Assembly (NCBI GenBank): GCA_963739345.1
Contig: CAVUAA010000001.1
Span: 806,001 to 870,000 of the forward strand
DNA: 64,000 bases
Direction: 5' to 3'
DNA from: CAVUAA01 sp963739345
GTDB taxonomy: Bacteria > Chlamydiota > Chlamydiia > Chlamydiales > JAFEGQ01
Part shown: positions 25,380-34,155 of the stretch, in pieces
How positions within the stretch are numbered: position 1 is the first letter of the stretch
Layout of the letters: the number at the start of each line of letters is the position of its first letter
The notes under the pieces: generated by a model
What the model saw: only the letters and a program-made list of their open reading frames with translations
Database searches by the model: none
What the model was told of the DNA's origin: nothing
Position numbers and translations under genes: made by a program

Positions 25380-26799
25380 GAGGGGATGCCCTTTTTTACA
25401 CGTGCACCTTGCGCGGTGTCTTCAATGACGTAGCCGCGACCGATAATCTCGTCGCGCAGAGTGTCCGCGAGGGCGAAGTCGCGCGCCTTCCTAGCCTCCT
25501 CTCTCTGTTCGAGGAGCTGGAGAATCTCTGGGGGGGTCTTGAGAGTGTCAAAGTCGATGACGCCAAGGACGGTGTCGATGGTACGCATCGTCTCGAAGAC
25601 AGCGTCGGACTCGGCGGAGGAGACAGCCCCTTTGTCGAGGAGGACGTTGATGTCGCGGACAAAGTCAAAGAGGACGGCGAGCGCGGCTGAGATGTTGAGG
25701 TCATCGGCGAGCGCTCCTGTGAAGGCGCGTAGGATGGGGTGGCAGTCGATGCCGGCCCCTGCACCGCTGTGCTCCTCTTGGAGGCGGATGACAAAGCTGT
25801 TGAGTCGCTGAATCGACTGGCGGACGCCGTGGAGCTCGTCGAAGGTGAAGTTGAGCTGGGTTCGATAATGACAGTGGAGGAGCATGTAGCGAACTTCTTT
25901 ACCGGTATACCCTTTCGCGAGTAGATCTCGGAGAGTGAAGAAGTTGCCGAGGCTCTTCGACATCTTTTTCCCCTCAACAATGAGGTGCTCGGCGTGGAGC
26001 CACTGCCGAACGAACCGGACCCCACTACACGCCTCAGACTGCGCGATCTCATTTTCGTGGTGGGGGAAGATGTTGTCGACGCCGCCACAGTGAAGGTCGA
26101 TCGTATCGCCCAGAATCTCGGTGGCCATCGCAGAGCACTCGAGATGCCACCCGGGCCTTCCTTTCCCAAAGGGGCTCTCCCAATAGATGGGGCCGTCCCG
26201 CTCGGCGTCATACCCCTTCCAGAGGACGAAATCGGAGGCGTTCTCCTTATCGTACTCATCAGAGGCAACCCGGTCACTTGCGCCCACCTGCAGCTCGTCG
26301 AGCTTGAGGTGGGAGAGGCAGCCGTAGCGGGGGAACTTGCCGATTGAGAAGTAGACAGAGCCATCTTTACCTAGATAAGCCGCCCCCTTCTCCATCAACG
26401 TCTCGATCATTTTGATCATCCCATCGATGTGATCGGTCGCTGCGGGGTGTGCTCCACCGGTTCAATGTGAAGCGCCTCGAGGTCGGCGAAGAACGCTTCC
26501 CTATATTGACGAGTATAGTCGGCCAAAGAGAGCTTGTCCCGATTGGCACCTTTGATTGTCTTATCGTCGACATCGGTGATGTTCATCACCTGCTCCACCT
26601 GAAAGCCTAGTAGCTTCAGTGTACGCCGGAGAAGATCTTCAAAAACATAGGTGCGGAAGTTGCCAATGTGGGCGAAGTGGTAGACGGTCGGCCCACAGGT
26701 GTAGAGCTTTACATGGGGTGCGTTCGCAGGAGCAAAAAGTTCTTTTTGCCGACTCTCTGTGTTGAAAAAATGGAGTTGAATCCCGTCCCGCCAGTTCAT
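25376..26799 (-). pseudogene. cysS: Cysteinyl-tRNA synthetase, interrupted by one frameshift
   Basis: Charges tRNA-Cys. The N-terminal part starts at ATG 26799 (MNWRDGIQLHFFNTESRQKE) and has the class I HIGH-type motif (YHFAHIGNFRTYVFEDLLRR) and zinc ligand CGPTVY. It goes out of frame after EPVEHTP and stops at 26416. The rest continues in another frame (ATDHIDGMIKMIETLM) through WHLECSAMA, the HHENEIAQSEA zinc segment and the KMSKS loop (EGKKMSKSLGNF). Restoring one G to the G-run at 26444-26447 (plus strand) rejoins the frames. cysS is normally essential, so a sequencing or assembly error is a strong alternative to real loss. Confidence 0.88.
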
Positions 26800-26836
26800 A
26801 CATCTCACAATACCACCACCACCACCCAACTTCAAC

Positions 26837-26885
26837 CCGCTTACTGTACCGATCGGGGCCTGGCCCCGATCGGTACAGTAAGCGG
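26837..26885. repeat. Long perfect palindrome, GGGGCCTGGCCCC core (member 2)
   Basis: Two perfect 24-base arms around one central T at 26861. The arms carry CCGCTTACTGTACCGATCGG outside the GGCC centre. It lies eight bases after the aas stop and 38 bases before the cysS start, both on the minus strand. The position fits a terminator or REP-like element; there is no U-tract after the stem. Confidence 0.9.
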
Positions 26886-26893
26886 TCGGGACA

Positions 26894-29617
26894 CTAAGTG
26901 AGGAGCGGTTCAAGCTCGACGGCTTGGGCCTGAAGTTTGCGGTAGTCGATTTTGCCGGTCCCCATGCGGGGCATCTCAGGAATGTGCTCGTAGTGGTGGA
27001 GACGGGCGAGATTGGAGAAGCCGAGATGGCGGAGCGCTTCGTTGGCCTCTTCGAGTTCAATGAAGAAGTTGGCGAAGAGGAAAAAGTGGGGGCGGTCAGA
27101 GTCGGACTCAACGGCGATAACGGCGAGGGCGCGATCTTGTCGCCCCCCTCCCCACTGGCCGCGGACGGCAGCCTCTTCAAGGCCCGCTTCGATGGCAGGG
27201 AGGCTCACCATTTCTCCGCCGATCTTGACAAACCGCTTGAGGCGGCCAGCGAGGATGAGCGTGCCCCTCTCATCGAGATGGCCCAGGTCGCCGGTGTCAT
27301 ACCACTCGTCCCCATCGATGCGGACGAACGGGGTGCGGGCCACCTCCCCAAGATAGCCGCTAAAAACGCTGGGGCCGCGAACGAGAATCAATCCCACCTC
27401 CCCTTCTGGAAGGGGCTGATGGGTCTCGGGATGGACGATTTTCAGGTGGGTGTCCTTAATCGGGGTGCCGACACCAACCGGCATCGGCTCTCCTTGAGTG
27501 ACGGTGACAATTGGCGAGCACTCGGTGATGCCATACCCTTCAACAATCTCAATGTGTTTGCCAAGCTCCCGAATCTGTTCAAACATGCCTGTTGGCGCCT
27601 TCTCAGCACCCGAGATGTACATGCGCACCGATCTCAACTGTTCGGGGCGAGCCACTTTCAGCATCCCGCTGATGAAGGTGGGGGCGGCACAGACAAGAGT
27701 GAGGCTGTAGCGGGCGATATCGCGAACCATCTGCGGTGCGTCGGTTGGATCAGGGGCGTAGAACACCCGCATCCCAACAACGAGGGGAAGGAGGCCGGTG
27801 ACGGTGAAACCGAATGAGTGAAACGGGGGGAGGATGGCGTAGAGGGAGTCGCTCGCCAAGAACTTTACCCGCTCCATGGCAGCTGCCTGGTTGTGGAGGA
27901 TATTGGAGTGAGAGAGGGGGACTCCCTTTGGAAGCGCCTCTGTTCCGCTAGTGAAAAGAATCACAGCGGTCTGGCTCCCCTCGTTGGAAAGGCCAAGAGT
28001 GCTCAGCATCTTCTCAGCATCAAGCCTGGAGTGACGGCGAACCTTGCGCAGGTCGCCCAGTGTGAGCTGGGTACGCATCGTCTCAAGAGGCTGCATCAAG
28101 TCGTGGACGGGGGTGAGGTCAACCCCATCGAGGTTGTCAAGAAAGGTCCACGAGCTAATCACCGCTTCAATCTTAGTAGTGTCAACCACGTGCTGCAGAT
28201 AGCGACTCCCAATGGTCCAGTTGATCATCACCGGTGTCTTTCCTGCGAGCCAGCAGGCAAGGACAATCACCTGAGCTCCCACAGCCGAAGGGAGCAGCAC
28301 GCCAATGTTCTTACCCGGCAGCTTGCTCACGAGGGCGGCCGCCAGCAGAGCCCGCTTTTTGAGCTGTGAATAGGTGTAGACACCAGAGCGCTCGTCAGCG
28401 CACGCCACCGCATCCCCCATCCGATCACAGGAGCGGAGAAACGCCTCCAACAACGTATTGCCGACGGCCGGTTCGGGCGCTAACCGCGGCTTTTTACCGG
28501 TCCAGGCAGGGGGAGGAGGATCGATCGGCTCCTCCTCCTTCTGCTCCAGGCTCCCCGCCACAAGCGCCATCACCGCGCCAATCGTGAGAAGATCGAGGTG
28601 CCATGAACGGCTAATCACCCCCTGCGACTGCTCCACAGCGGTGATCAGCTCGGCCACCTCAAGAGAGTCGAGCCCCAAGTCGGTGAATAGATGCATTTCA
28701 GGCTTGAGCTCAGAAGTCTTTTTCTTCGAGAGACGAGCCACCTCGCTCAACACATGCCGCTGCACATCAAGAGGAACGCGCGAGATATCCGCCTCGTGAT
28801 AGGGAGTGCTGTAGGTGACCTCTGGAAGGACCGTCTTCCATCGACTGTAGGAGACCAGTCGCGTCGGTTCGCCAGGAGACCCCTCCGCTTGGCCAGCACC
28901 ATAGTTGTACCACCGCTCCAGCCAGCTATTGAAATTGGCCCGTCCCTTCTGCGCATAGAGCTCATCGGGCGCCATCTCAAAATCGATCCGCACCCGACGC
29001 TTGGGAACGAAAAAGATCAAGTTCTTAAACGCGATCTTGAAAGCCTTGCCGACAGATTCGATCAGCGGAGGTCGGAGACCTGTGAGCGCCCACGAGGTCA
29101 TGCTCCCCCACATGCCAGTTGTGCGGACCAAAACCACATTCGCCTCAGGCACCTGCTTGAGGATCTCGTAGACCATGCTCGCCCCGCCCACCCGCTCATC
29201 GGGAGTCCGCTTAAGGCGACCCGACGGATAGACGACAAAGTTTTCCCCACGCCGCAACCCCTCAATCACCGCCTCCGTCGCCGCCTCCGATCGGGCCAAT
29301 TTATACGAGTTAAGCGCTCGCTCGAACGCTGGAACTGGCACCGCGTTCATCAAATTGCCGAAGACGAAGTTGAGAACCGGAAGGTAGTAGACCCCCTCCA
29401 CGATCATCGGCCGCACCTTGAACTTCCGCCAAATGCGAGAAATTAGAATGAGGGGATCGACATGCGCCGGATGGTTGGGAAGAAATAGCAGCCCACCCGC
29501 ACGCTTCCTATTGCGCCTTTTCTTCACCTTTTCTAGACCGCGCACTTCAACCCGGTAACGGACTGCCGACATCAGCTGAAAGATGAGTAGAGTGAGCCTC
29601 TGTAAGAACCAACGCAT
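26894..29617 (-). CDS. aas: Fused acyltransferase / acyl carrier / acyl-ACP synthetase
   Basis: A 907-residue membrane-associated protein from the start at 29617 (MRWFLQRLTLLIFQLMSAVR); the frame is open to 29707 but the extra residues are not family-like. It has three parts. First, a PlsC-type glycerophospholipid acyltransferase with the HX4D motif in LPNHPAHVDPLI. Second, a carrier-like domain with DLGLDSLEVAELI near residue 317, whose Ser fits phosphopantetheine attachment. Third, an AMP-forming acyl-ACP synthetase with FTSGTEALPKGVPLSHSN near residue 555, plus DEWYDTGDLGHLDERG. Together these would activate fatty acids and load them onto lysophospholipids. In Chlamydia, Aas lacks the PlsC part, which is a separate neighbouring gene, as I recall. 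Confidence 0.9.
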   Translation of the reverse strand: MRWFLQRLTLLIFQLMSAVRYRVEVRGLEKVKKRRNRKRAGGLLFLPNHPAHVDPLILISRIWRKFKVRPMIVEGVYYLPVLNFVFGNLMNAVPVPAFERALNSYKLARSEAATEAVIEGLRRGENFVVYPSGRLKRTPDERVGGASMVYEILKQVPEANVVLVRTTGMWGSMTSWALTGLRPPLIESVGKAFKIAFKNLIFFVPKRRVRIDFEMAPDELYAQKGRANFNSWLERWYNYGAGQAEGSPGEPTRLVSYSRWKTVLPEVTYSTPYHEADISRVPLDVQRHVLSEVARLSKKKTSELKPEMHLFTDLGLDSLEVAELITAVEQSQGVISRSWHLDLLTIGAVMALVAGSLEQKEEEPIDPPPPAWTGKKPRLAPEPAVGNTLLEAFLRSCDRMGDAVACADERSGVYTYSQLKKRALLAAALVSKLPGKNIGVLLPSAVGAQVIVLACWLAGKTPVMINWTIGSRYLQHVVDTTKIEAVISSWTFLDNLDGVDLTPVHDLMQPLETMRTQLTLGDLRKVRRHSRLDAEKMLSTLGLSNEGSQTAVILFTSGTEALPKGVPLSHSNILHNQAAAMERVKFLASDSLYAILPPFHSFGFTVTGLLPLVVGMRVFYAPDPTDAPQMVRDIARYSLTLVCAAPTFISGMLKVARPEQLRSVRMYISGAEKAPTGMFEQIRELGKHIEIVEGYGITECSPIVTVTQGEPMPVGVGTPIKDTHLKIVHPETHQPLPEGEVGLILVRGPSVFSGYLGEVARTPFVRIDGDEWYDTGDLGHLDERGTLILAGRLKRFVKIGGEMVSLPAIEAGLEEAAVRGQWGGGRQDRALAVIAVESDSDRPHFFLFANFFIELEEANEALRHLGFSNLARLHHYEHIPEMPRMGTGKIDYRKLQAQAVELEPLLT

Positions 29618-29660
29618 ATTAGTTTGTTCAATAACACGTTGTGACCGATAATGACAACGC

Positions 29661-30509
29661 ATGGACGCCATCGCTGTCACCTCCGCATTTTTTCTCCTCG
29701 TCGCCATCGCCAGCCTTTGGGCTTGGCGCGAGGTCTATCTATGGGCGCCGCTCTGTCTCATCGCAACCGCTCTCGCCTGGTGGGGCGGCTACCTCAACTG
29801 GATTGGAGTAGCGGAGCTGGCCCTCTTCACCGCCCTCGTCGCCCTCTACCCCCGAACCGCTAGCCAGTGGGCCCGGGTGGCGGTTGGCCTCGTTATCTTC
29901 GCTCTTGGATGCGGCATCCTCCTGGCGCTCCTCCCCGGGGTCTTCAAATGGCGACTCACTCCCTTTTTCACCCTCTCTGCCAATAGCTACCCCTACCGGC
30001 TGAGCCTTAACTTCGCCAAGCCGGTCGTCGGCGTGATACTCATCGGCCTCCTCTTTCCAACGGCGCAAGATCTAGCCCAGCGGCTCGCCACCTGGGTGCG
30101 CACCTGCATCCCCCTTTGGCTTGCCGGCCTCGCCATCGTCGGCGTCATCGCCTATTTCACCGGCTTCGTCACCTGGGCGCCAAAATCTCCTACCATCAGC
30201 TGGATGTGGGGGGTGAAAAACCTCCTCTTCGTCGCTCTCCCTGAAGAAGCGCTCTTCCGCGGCTTCATCCAGCACCAGCTCACCCTCAAGTGGGGTCCAT
30301 GGCCTGCCATCCTCATCGCCGCCCTCCTCTTTGGAGGTCTCCATTTCTGGGGAGGCCCCATCTACATGCTCCTCGCCGCCATCGCTGGCATCATGTACGG
30401 CTGGAGCTACCAGCGGGCCGGCCTCGAAGGGGCCATCGTCAGCCACTTCCTCCTCAACGCCGTCCACTTCTTCCTCTTTAGCTACCCCGGATTGCAGTCC
30501 ACGTCTTGA
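29661..30509 (+). CDS. CPBP-family intramembrane metalloprotease
   Basis: A 282-residue polytopic membrane protein with about eight hydrophobic helices. The C-terminal CPBP (Abi/CAAX protease) motifs are EEALFRGFIQHQL near residue 195, LLFGGLHFW, and LLNAVHFFLF, supplying the Glu and His residues of the presumed metal site. Bacterial members process membrane peptides or act in bacteriocin self-immunity; the substrate here is unknown. It is divergent from aas, with about 43 bases between the starts. Confidence 0.88.
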   Translation: MDAIAVTSAFFLLVAIASLWAWREVYLWAPLCLIATALAWWGGYLNWIGVAELALFTALVALYPRTASQWARVAVGLVIFALGCGILLALLPGVFKWRLTPFFTLSANSYPYRLSLNFAKPVVGVILIGLLFPTAQDLAQRLATWVRTCIPLWLAGLAIVGVIAYFTGFVTWAPKSPTISWMWGVKNLLFVALPEEALFRGFIQHQLTLKWGPWPAILIAALLFGGLHFWGGPIYMLLAAIAGIMYGWSYQRAGLEGAIVSHFLLNAVHFFLFSYPGLQSTS

Positions 30510-30534
30510 CATAATCTACATAAAAAAATAGAGT
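30506..30534 (+). promoter_or_regulatory. Strong sigma-70/66-type promoter before the three-gene unknown operon
   Basis: TTGACA at 30506-30511, a 17-base spacer, then TAGAGT at 30529-30534. The -35 is a perfect consensus, overlapping the end of the CPBP gene. The predicted transcript start would fall at about 30541, next to the ATG at 30542, implying a leaderless message or a later start codon. Confidence 0.6.
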
Positions 30535-30541
30535 ACTGTGC

Positions 30542-31156
30542 ATGTACTCAATACTGCGCTTAGCTTGGTGGCCTGTTTCCTGGTGGCGAGGAGACGAAGA
30601 AGCAGATAAAGCGGTGCTTCCTGTCGATGTCCGGATCTCCAACTGGATTTCTAACAACAGCATCTGGGCGACAATTTTTAGTGTCACAGCGATATTTCCT
30701 CCATTCAAACCCAGAGCCCGTGTGCTTCGGGGCGCGTTCCGATTCGTACTCGTCGTCGCGGTGGTCGACCTCCTTTTCCGCGGCAAGGGGGCGGCGGAGC
30801 TCCAATGTGATGCCTATCGTGCGCGGGTACAAGCTGTCCTTAACCCCAAGGACGAACAAGAGGTCGAAACAACCTACCTGGAAGTCAAACAGCTATGCGG
30901 TGGGGACGCCTGGATTGAGCTTAACGCCGTCTGCAAGGATATGGGCGTCGAAAACCCCTTTAAAATTGCGGATCAATACGGTCACATCGCCGGCACTAAT
31001 CACGCTGACGCCGAGTCCCAAACGGCTACCATCGAGCTAGCGAAGGAGGCGATGAAAGATTGGAGCAATATGAAGGTAGAAGTGACCTGGGGGAAGCGAG
31101 TGCTGAATAGCCTCAAACTTATCCCTTCCTATTGGCTGACTCAGTTTTGGAAATAG
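30542..31156 (+). CDS. Unknown protein with paired hydrophobic segments, 204 residues
   Basis: Unrecognised. Residues about 38-80 contain two hydrophobic stretches (IWATIFSVTAIFPPF and GAFRFVLVVAVVDLLF) separated by a short basic loop, followed by a soluble helical domain. This bilobed layout recalls chlamydial Inc proteins, although similarity is only in layout. The ATG at 30542 sits at the predicted transcript start, so a GTG at 30613 could be the true start. It is the first of three closely spaced genes. Confidence 0.65.
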   Translation: MYSILRLAWWPVSWWRGDEEADKAVLPVDVRISNWISNNSIWATIFSVTAIFPPFKPRARVLRGAFRFVLVVAVVDLLFRGKGAAELQCDAYRARVQAVLNPKDEQEVETTYLEVKQLCGGDAWIELNAVCKDMGVENPFKIADQYGHIAGTNHADAESQTATIELAKEAMKDWSNMKVEVTWGKRVLNSLKLIPSYWLTQFWK

Positions 31157-31167
31157 CAGCGCGAAAT

Positions 31168-31887
31168 ATGGGCGTAACGATGAGCTTCGTTCAGGAAATT
31201 TTTCCCCACAACACAACGAGCTGGGACAAACTTGTCCTACCCATCGCCGGCTTTTGGAACTCAGCTAGCAAAGAAGGGCGGTACAAAAGTGCACGGGGCA
31301 CTGTGCTCTACATGGATGGCAGATCGCACTCCCACGAAGACTTCAACTCAAACCTTCAAAGCCGAACCCTCGCTAATATGGGAGATCTAACAGATTTTAC
31401 CGGCGATGCAAACATAAAGGCGGTCGCGCGTGCTCTGCTAGTGGCCGGCCTAGCGATTGAATGTTTTGAGCACACAAAGAGGGCGCTGTTTGATCAGCAA
31501 TCCGACACCTCAGCCGACGATGTACCTCGTTCCCTCAAACTGGATTACCAATGGTTGAACATCTGTTTCACCCCAACTACGATACGAGCTCTCGACGGTT
31601 GGGCAAATTGGGTACGCACCTGCCTCAACACGGTGAAAGACATTCGACCGTTCTGCGAAAAATATCACTTGGGGACCCGCTACTACATGTTGTGGCGCGC
31701 TCTCTACGCATTTGGTGAGGACGAACAGCGAGAAGCCAACGACTACGCTTTCTTTTATGCAAAACTTGTCACCAGAAATGGGTATGGAATCCTTAAACAG
31801 GTTTTGACGGAGAATAAAGGTATAGGAGTAACTGCGGGCGATGCTCGGTCGGCCATCGACTGGTTGCTCACCAAAGAGAAGTCCTGA
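31168..31887 (+). CDS. Unknown soluble protein, 239 residues
   Basis: Unrecognised. ATG 31168 (MGVTMSFVQEIFPHN) is the best start; an in-frame TTG at 31132 would overlap the preceding gene by 25 bases. The protein is helical, aromatic-rich, and without a signal peptide. The segment DGWANWVRTCLNTVKDIRPF followed by YYMLWRALYAFGEDE resembles, in spacing and pattern, QRWSKWFSDTLVNGEKMIEQ and PYQIWWRPLEYIFKNSD in the next gene, so the two may be distant relatives. The next gene starts two bases after its stop. Confidence 0.65.
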   Translation: MGVTMSFVQEIFPHNTTSWDKLVLPIAGFWNSASKEGRYKSARGTVLYMDGRSHSHEDFNSNLQSRTLANMGDLTDFTGDANIKAVARALLVAGLAIECFEHTKRALFDQQSDTSADDVPRSLKLDYQWLNICFTPTTIRALDGWANWVRTCLNTVKDIRPFCEKYHLGTRYYMLWRALYAFGEDEQREANDYAFFYAKLVTRNGYGILKQVLTENKGIGVTAGDARSAIDWLLTKEKS

Positions 31888-31889
31888 TA

Positions 31890-33215
31890 ATGAACGAGAC
31901 GCCGTCACTTTTCTCTATGGTTCGTGTCTACCAGTTTCTTAGCTCATTATTCGAGAGGGATCGTCGCGTCAACCACGACAATGAGTGTGATAGTCCCCTG
32001 CTGAGCTTCGAGAGGATGATCCTTGTAGGTGGGAAGCTTCACCGGGACCGGCTGTGCGGCATCGGGTATGTGCTATACACCCGCCAATCTTTGTTTAGCT
32101 GGATGATTCCTATTGAGCTCCTGAACCTACAAGAGACCGGTCCGTCATTACAGCGCTGGTCCAAGTGGTTTAGTGACACCCTTGTGAATGGCGAGAAGAT
32201 GATCGAGCAGGTCAACATCTTTCGCAACGACATTTGCGACGGGAAACGGGAGACCTACAGCAGGAACTGTCTGATAGGACAGGGGAAATATGTCGCCAAT
32301 CCCTATCAGATTTGGTGGCGCCCCCTCGAGTATATATTCAAAAATAGTGACCATATCGAGCTCGAAGCCCGCTACGACGGCATCGCCAAGATCGTCGAAG
32401 AGGCGGGTGGTGAGATACCAGCAACAGGACTCACCACTCTCAAGAGAATTTGGCTCATTGGGTGTGAGCGGGAAGAGCAGCACTTACTCCCCGACACCCC
32501 CTACAAAGAGTTGAAGGAATACCTCACGAGTGGCCGTTCAGAACAACTCACCGAATGGGCTAAACAGATCGACGGTCTGGCCTCTGTCGGCCAGTTTCAT
32601 AGCTATCTCCGGACGGTGATAGCCAACTTCCAACTCGACAATTGCGACGAGAAGGTAGCTCAGCTTGAACTCGCACTCGAACCCCAGCTGGGACCGCTAT
32701 TCGCCAATACGGATAAGAACCATCAGTGGTGGGTGAAGGAGATCAAGGGAGGGTGGCCGGTGCTGGTTAAAGGAACCAAGCTCCACTACGCTGAGAGTCT
32801 AACCGATTGCGTCCACCGATTTAAAAGCAGTGATGATGAAGAAGAACGCCTTCTTGTCTTTGGGGAAAAAAATGGAGCGGAGTGCTATCTGGCGCAAGCC
32901 CGTCGGGAAGAGGGCTCCATCCACTATGTCCCAAAAGGGTTTGGCGTCCCCTTCTTTGAGATTGACGAGGTGCAACTAATCGACTGGGAGAATCCGCCCG
33001 ATAATCTGGTCGACGTACTACAGGAACTCAAGCACGCCATGCCCCGTAATATCGCAAAAGCGCTACGAGTTGATGGAGACAAGAACGCCTGCTGGCTCCC
33101 AACAGAGGACCGCGTCCCGTTCGAACCCAATGCCGTCAAGGTCTTCCTCTACGAAAACGCCAAGGGCAAAGCGCAGGCCTTGATTGAAAAGCTTGACTAC
33201 GTCCCTCGGAAATAG
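31890..33215 (+). CDS. Unknown soluble protein, 441 residues
   Basis: Unrecognised. No membrane segment or signal peptide is visible. The N-terminal half is helical and may be related to the preceding gene product. The C-terminal half has a mixed composition with motifs such as HYVPKGFGVPFFEIDEVQLI and a basic end (ALIEKLDYVPRK). It begins two bases after the upstream stop (translational coupling likely) and ends 19 bases inside the convergent bioY gene. Confidence 0.68.
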   Translation: MNETPSLFSMVRVYQFLSSLFERDRRVNHDNECDSPLLSFERMILVGGKLHRDRLCGIGYVLYTRQSLFSWMIPIELLNLQETGPSLQRWSKWFSDTLVNGEKMIEQVNIFRNDICDGKRETYSRNCLIGQGKYVANPYQIWWRPLEYIFKNSDHIELEARYDGIAKIVEEAGGEIPATGLTTLKRIWLIGCEREEQHLLPDTPYKELKEYLTSGRSEQLTEWAKQIDGLASVGQFHSYLRTVIANFQLDNCDEKVAQLELALEPQLGPLFANTDKNHQWWVKEIKGGWPVLVKGTKLHYAESLTDCVHRFKSSDDEEERLLVFGEKNGAECYLAQARREEGSIHYVPKGFGVPFFEIDEVQLIDWENPPDNLVDVLQELKHAMPRNIAKALRVDGDKNACWLPTEDRVPFEPNAVKVFLYENAKGKAQALIEKLDYVPRK

Positions 33216-33727
33216 CGCACTGCTGAAGCTCCTACCAATGACTTGATCACACAGCCAGGAAGGAAAGGTAGGACCCCTGCCATCAGGACGTGATCCCAGC
33301 TGATGAAGAGGGAGAGGTAGAGGGGACCAATCAGGTAGAGAGGAAGGTGACCGAGGAGGATGGCCGGTGCTGCGCGCATACGCTGGGCTAGGTAGCCGGC
33401 GAGGAAGGCGGCGGGGGCAAAGGCGATGAGGTAGCCGCCGGTGGGCCCAAGCATGTAGGGTAGGCCGCCCATGCCGTTAGCAAAGACAGGAAGGCCACAG
33501 GCCCCCTCGAGAAGGTAGAGAGCGACAGCCGCTGTGCCCTTCTTCGGTCCAAGGAGGACGCCGAGGAGGACGGCCATCGTTGGGTGGATGGCAATGGGGA
33601 TGGGTGAGAATGGAAGGTAGATCGCCAGTTGAGAGACGAGAGCAAGGAGAAGCGAGCCTCCGAGGATTTGGATGAGGGCAAGAGAGCTGCTGCGTCTCTC
33701 TGCTTGGGTTAGGGTCATCGTCGTCAT
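33197..33727 (-). CDS. bioY: Biotin transporter substrate-binding subunit BioY
   Basis: A 176-residue membrane protein, the S component of a biotin ECF transporter. Six hydrophobic helices are visible. Family motifs are YLPFSPIPIAIHP, the GTAAVALYLLEGACGLPVF stretch and GPTGGYLIAF. BioY can work alone or with EcfAT; no ECF ATPase genes are in the window. It starts four bases after the nudix gene stop, at the end of a long minus-strand run. Presence suggests biotin uptake from a host. Confidence 0.92.
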   Translation of the reverse strand: MTTMTLTQAERRSSSLALIQILGGSLLLALVSQLAIYLPFSPIPIAIHPTMAVLLGVLLGPKKGTAAVALYLLEGACGLPVFANGMGGLPYMLGPTGGYLIAFAPAAFLAGYLAQRMRAAPAILLGHLPLYLIGPLYLSLFISWDHVLMAGVLPFLPGCVIKSLVGASAVRYFRGT

Positions 33728-33731
33728 CTAA

Positions 33732-34151
33732 CTACTCCTTCTTGTAGGCACCCAAAAGAGTGACAACATTTCGACACAGTTCCTGCCCTTCTGGGAAGCT
33801 GATGCGCGATTCAGCATCCGCGAGAGAGAACCACTCAGCAGCTCCCACCTCGTCAAGTTGCAGTGAAACAACGCCTTCCACTTCGGCTAGATAGTACGTT
33901 ACCTGTTTGTCAACTTTTTGTCCAAATCGCTCAAAAGTGTACTGCTCATGAAGGGGTGAGAAGGGAAGATAATGGATGACGAGGAGACCTGTCTCCTCCT
34001 GCAGTTCCCGCTCGGCGGTAATCTGCGGCTGCTCCTTCCCCGCAGGATGTCCTTTGGGGAAACCCCAGTGGCCCGCTCGGTGATGAACGAGGAGCGCCTC
34101 CCAGTGGTCTCCTCGCCAAATAAGGGGGACAATACCAAAGGATGCGTCCAA
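33732..34151 (-). CDS. Nudix hydrolase, probable diadenosine tetraphosphatase type
   Basis: A protein of about 139 residues from TTG 34151, five bases after the fabF stop. A second TTG at 34208 would overlap fabF by 53 bases. SFGIVPLIWRGDHWEALLVH is the usual Nudix first strand. The Nudix box follows (GHPAGKEQPQITAERELQEE, then TGL), matching GX5EX7REUXEEXGU. Such enzymes in this context hydrolyse Ap4A or related nucleotides. The fabF-nudix adjacency is the same as in Chlamydia (CT770-CT771 as I recall). Confidence 0.88.
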   Translation of the reverse strand: MDASFGIVPLIWRGDHWEALLVHHRAGHWGFPKGHPAGKEQPQITAERELQEETGLLVIHYLPFSPLHEQYTFERFGQKVDKQVTYYLAEVEGVVSLQLDEVGAAEWFSLADAESRISFPEGQELCRNVVTLLGAYKKE

Positions 34152-34155
34152 TTGA

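Noticed and set aside
26924..27817. 297-codon frame opposite aas
   Set aside because: Shadow of the aas gene; low-complexity and without its own signals.
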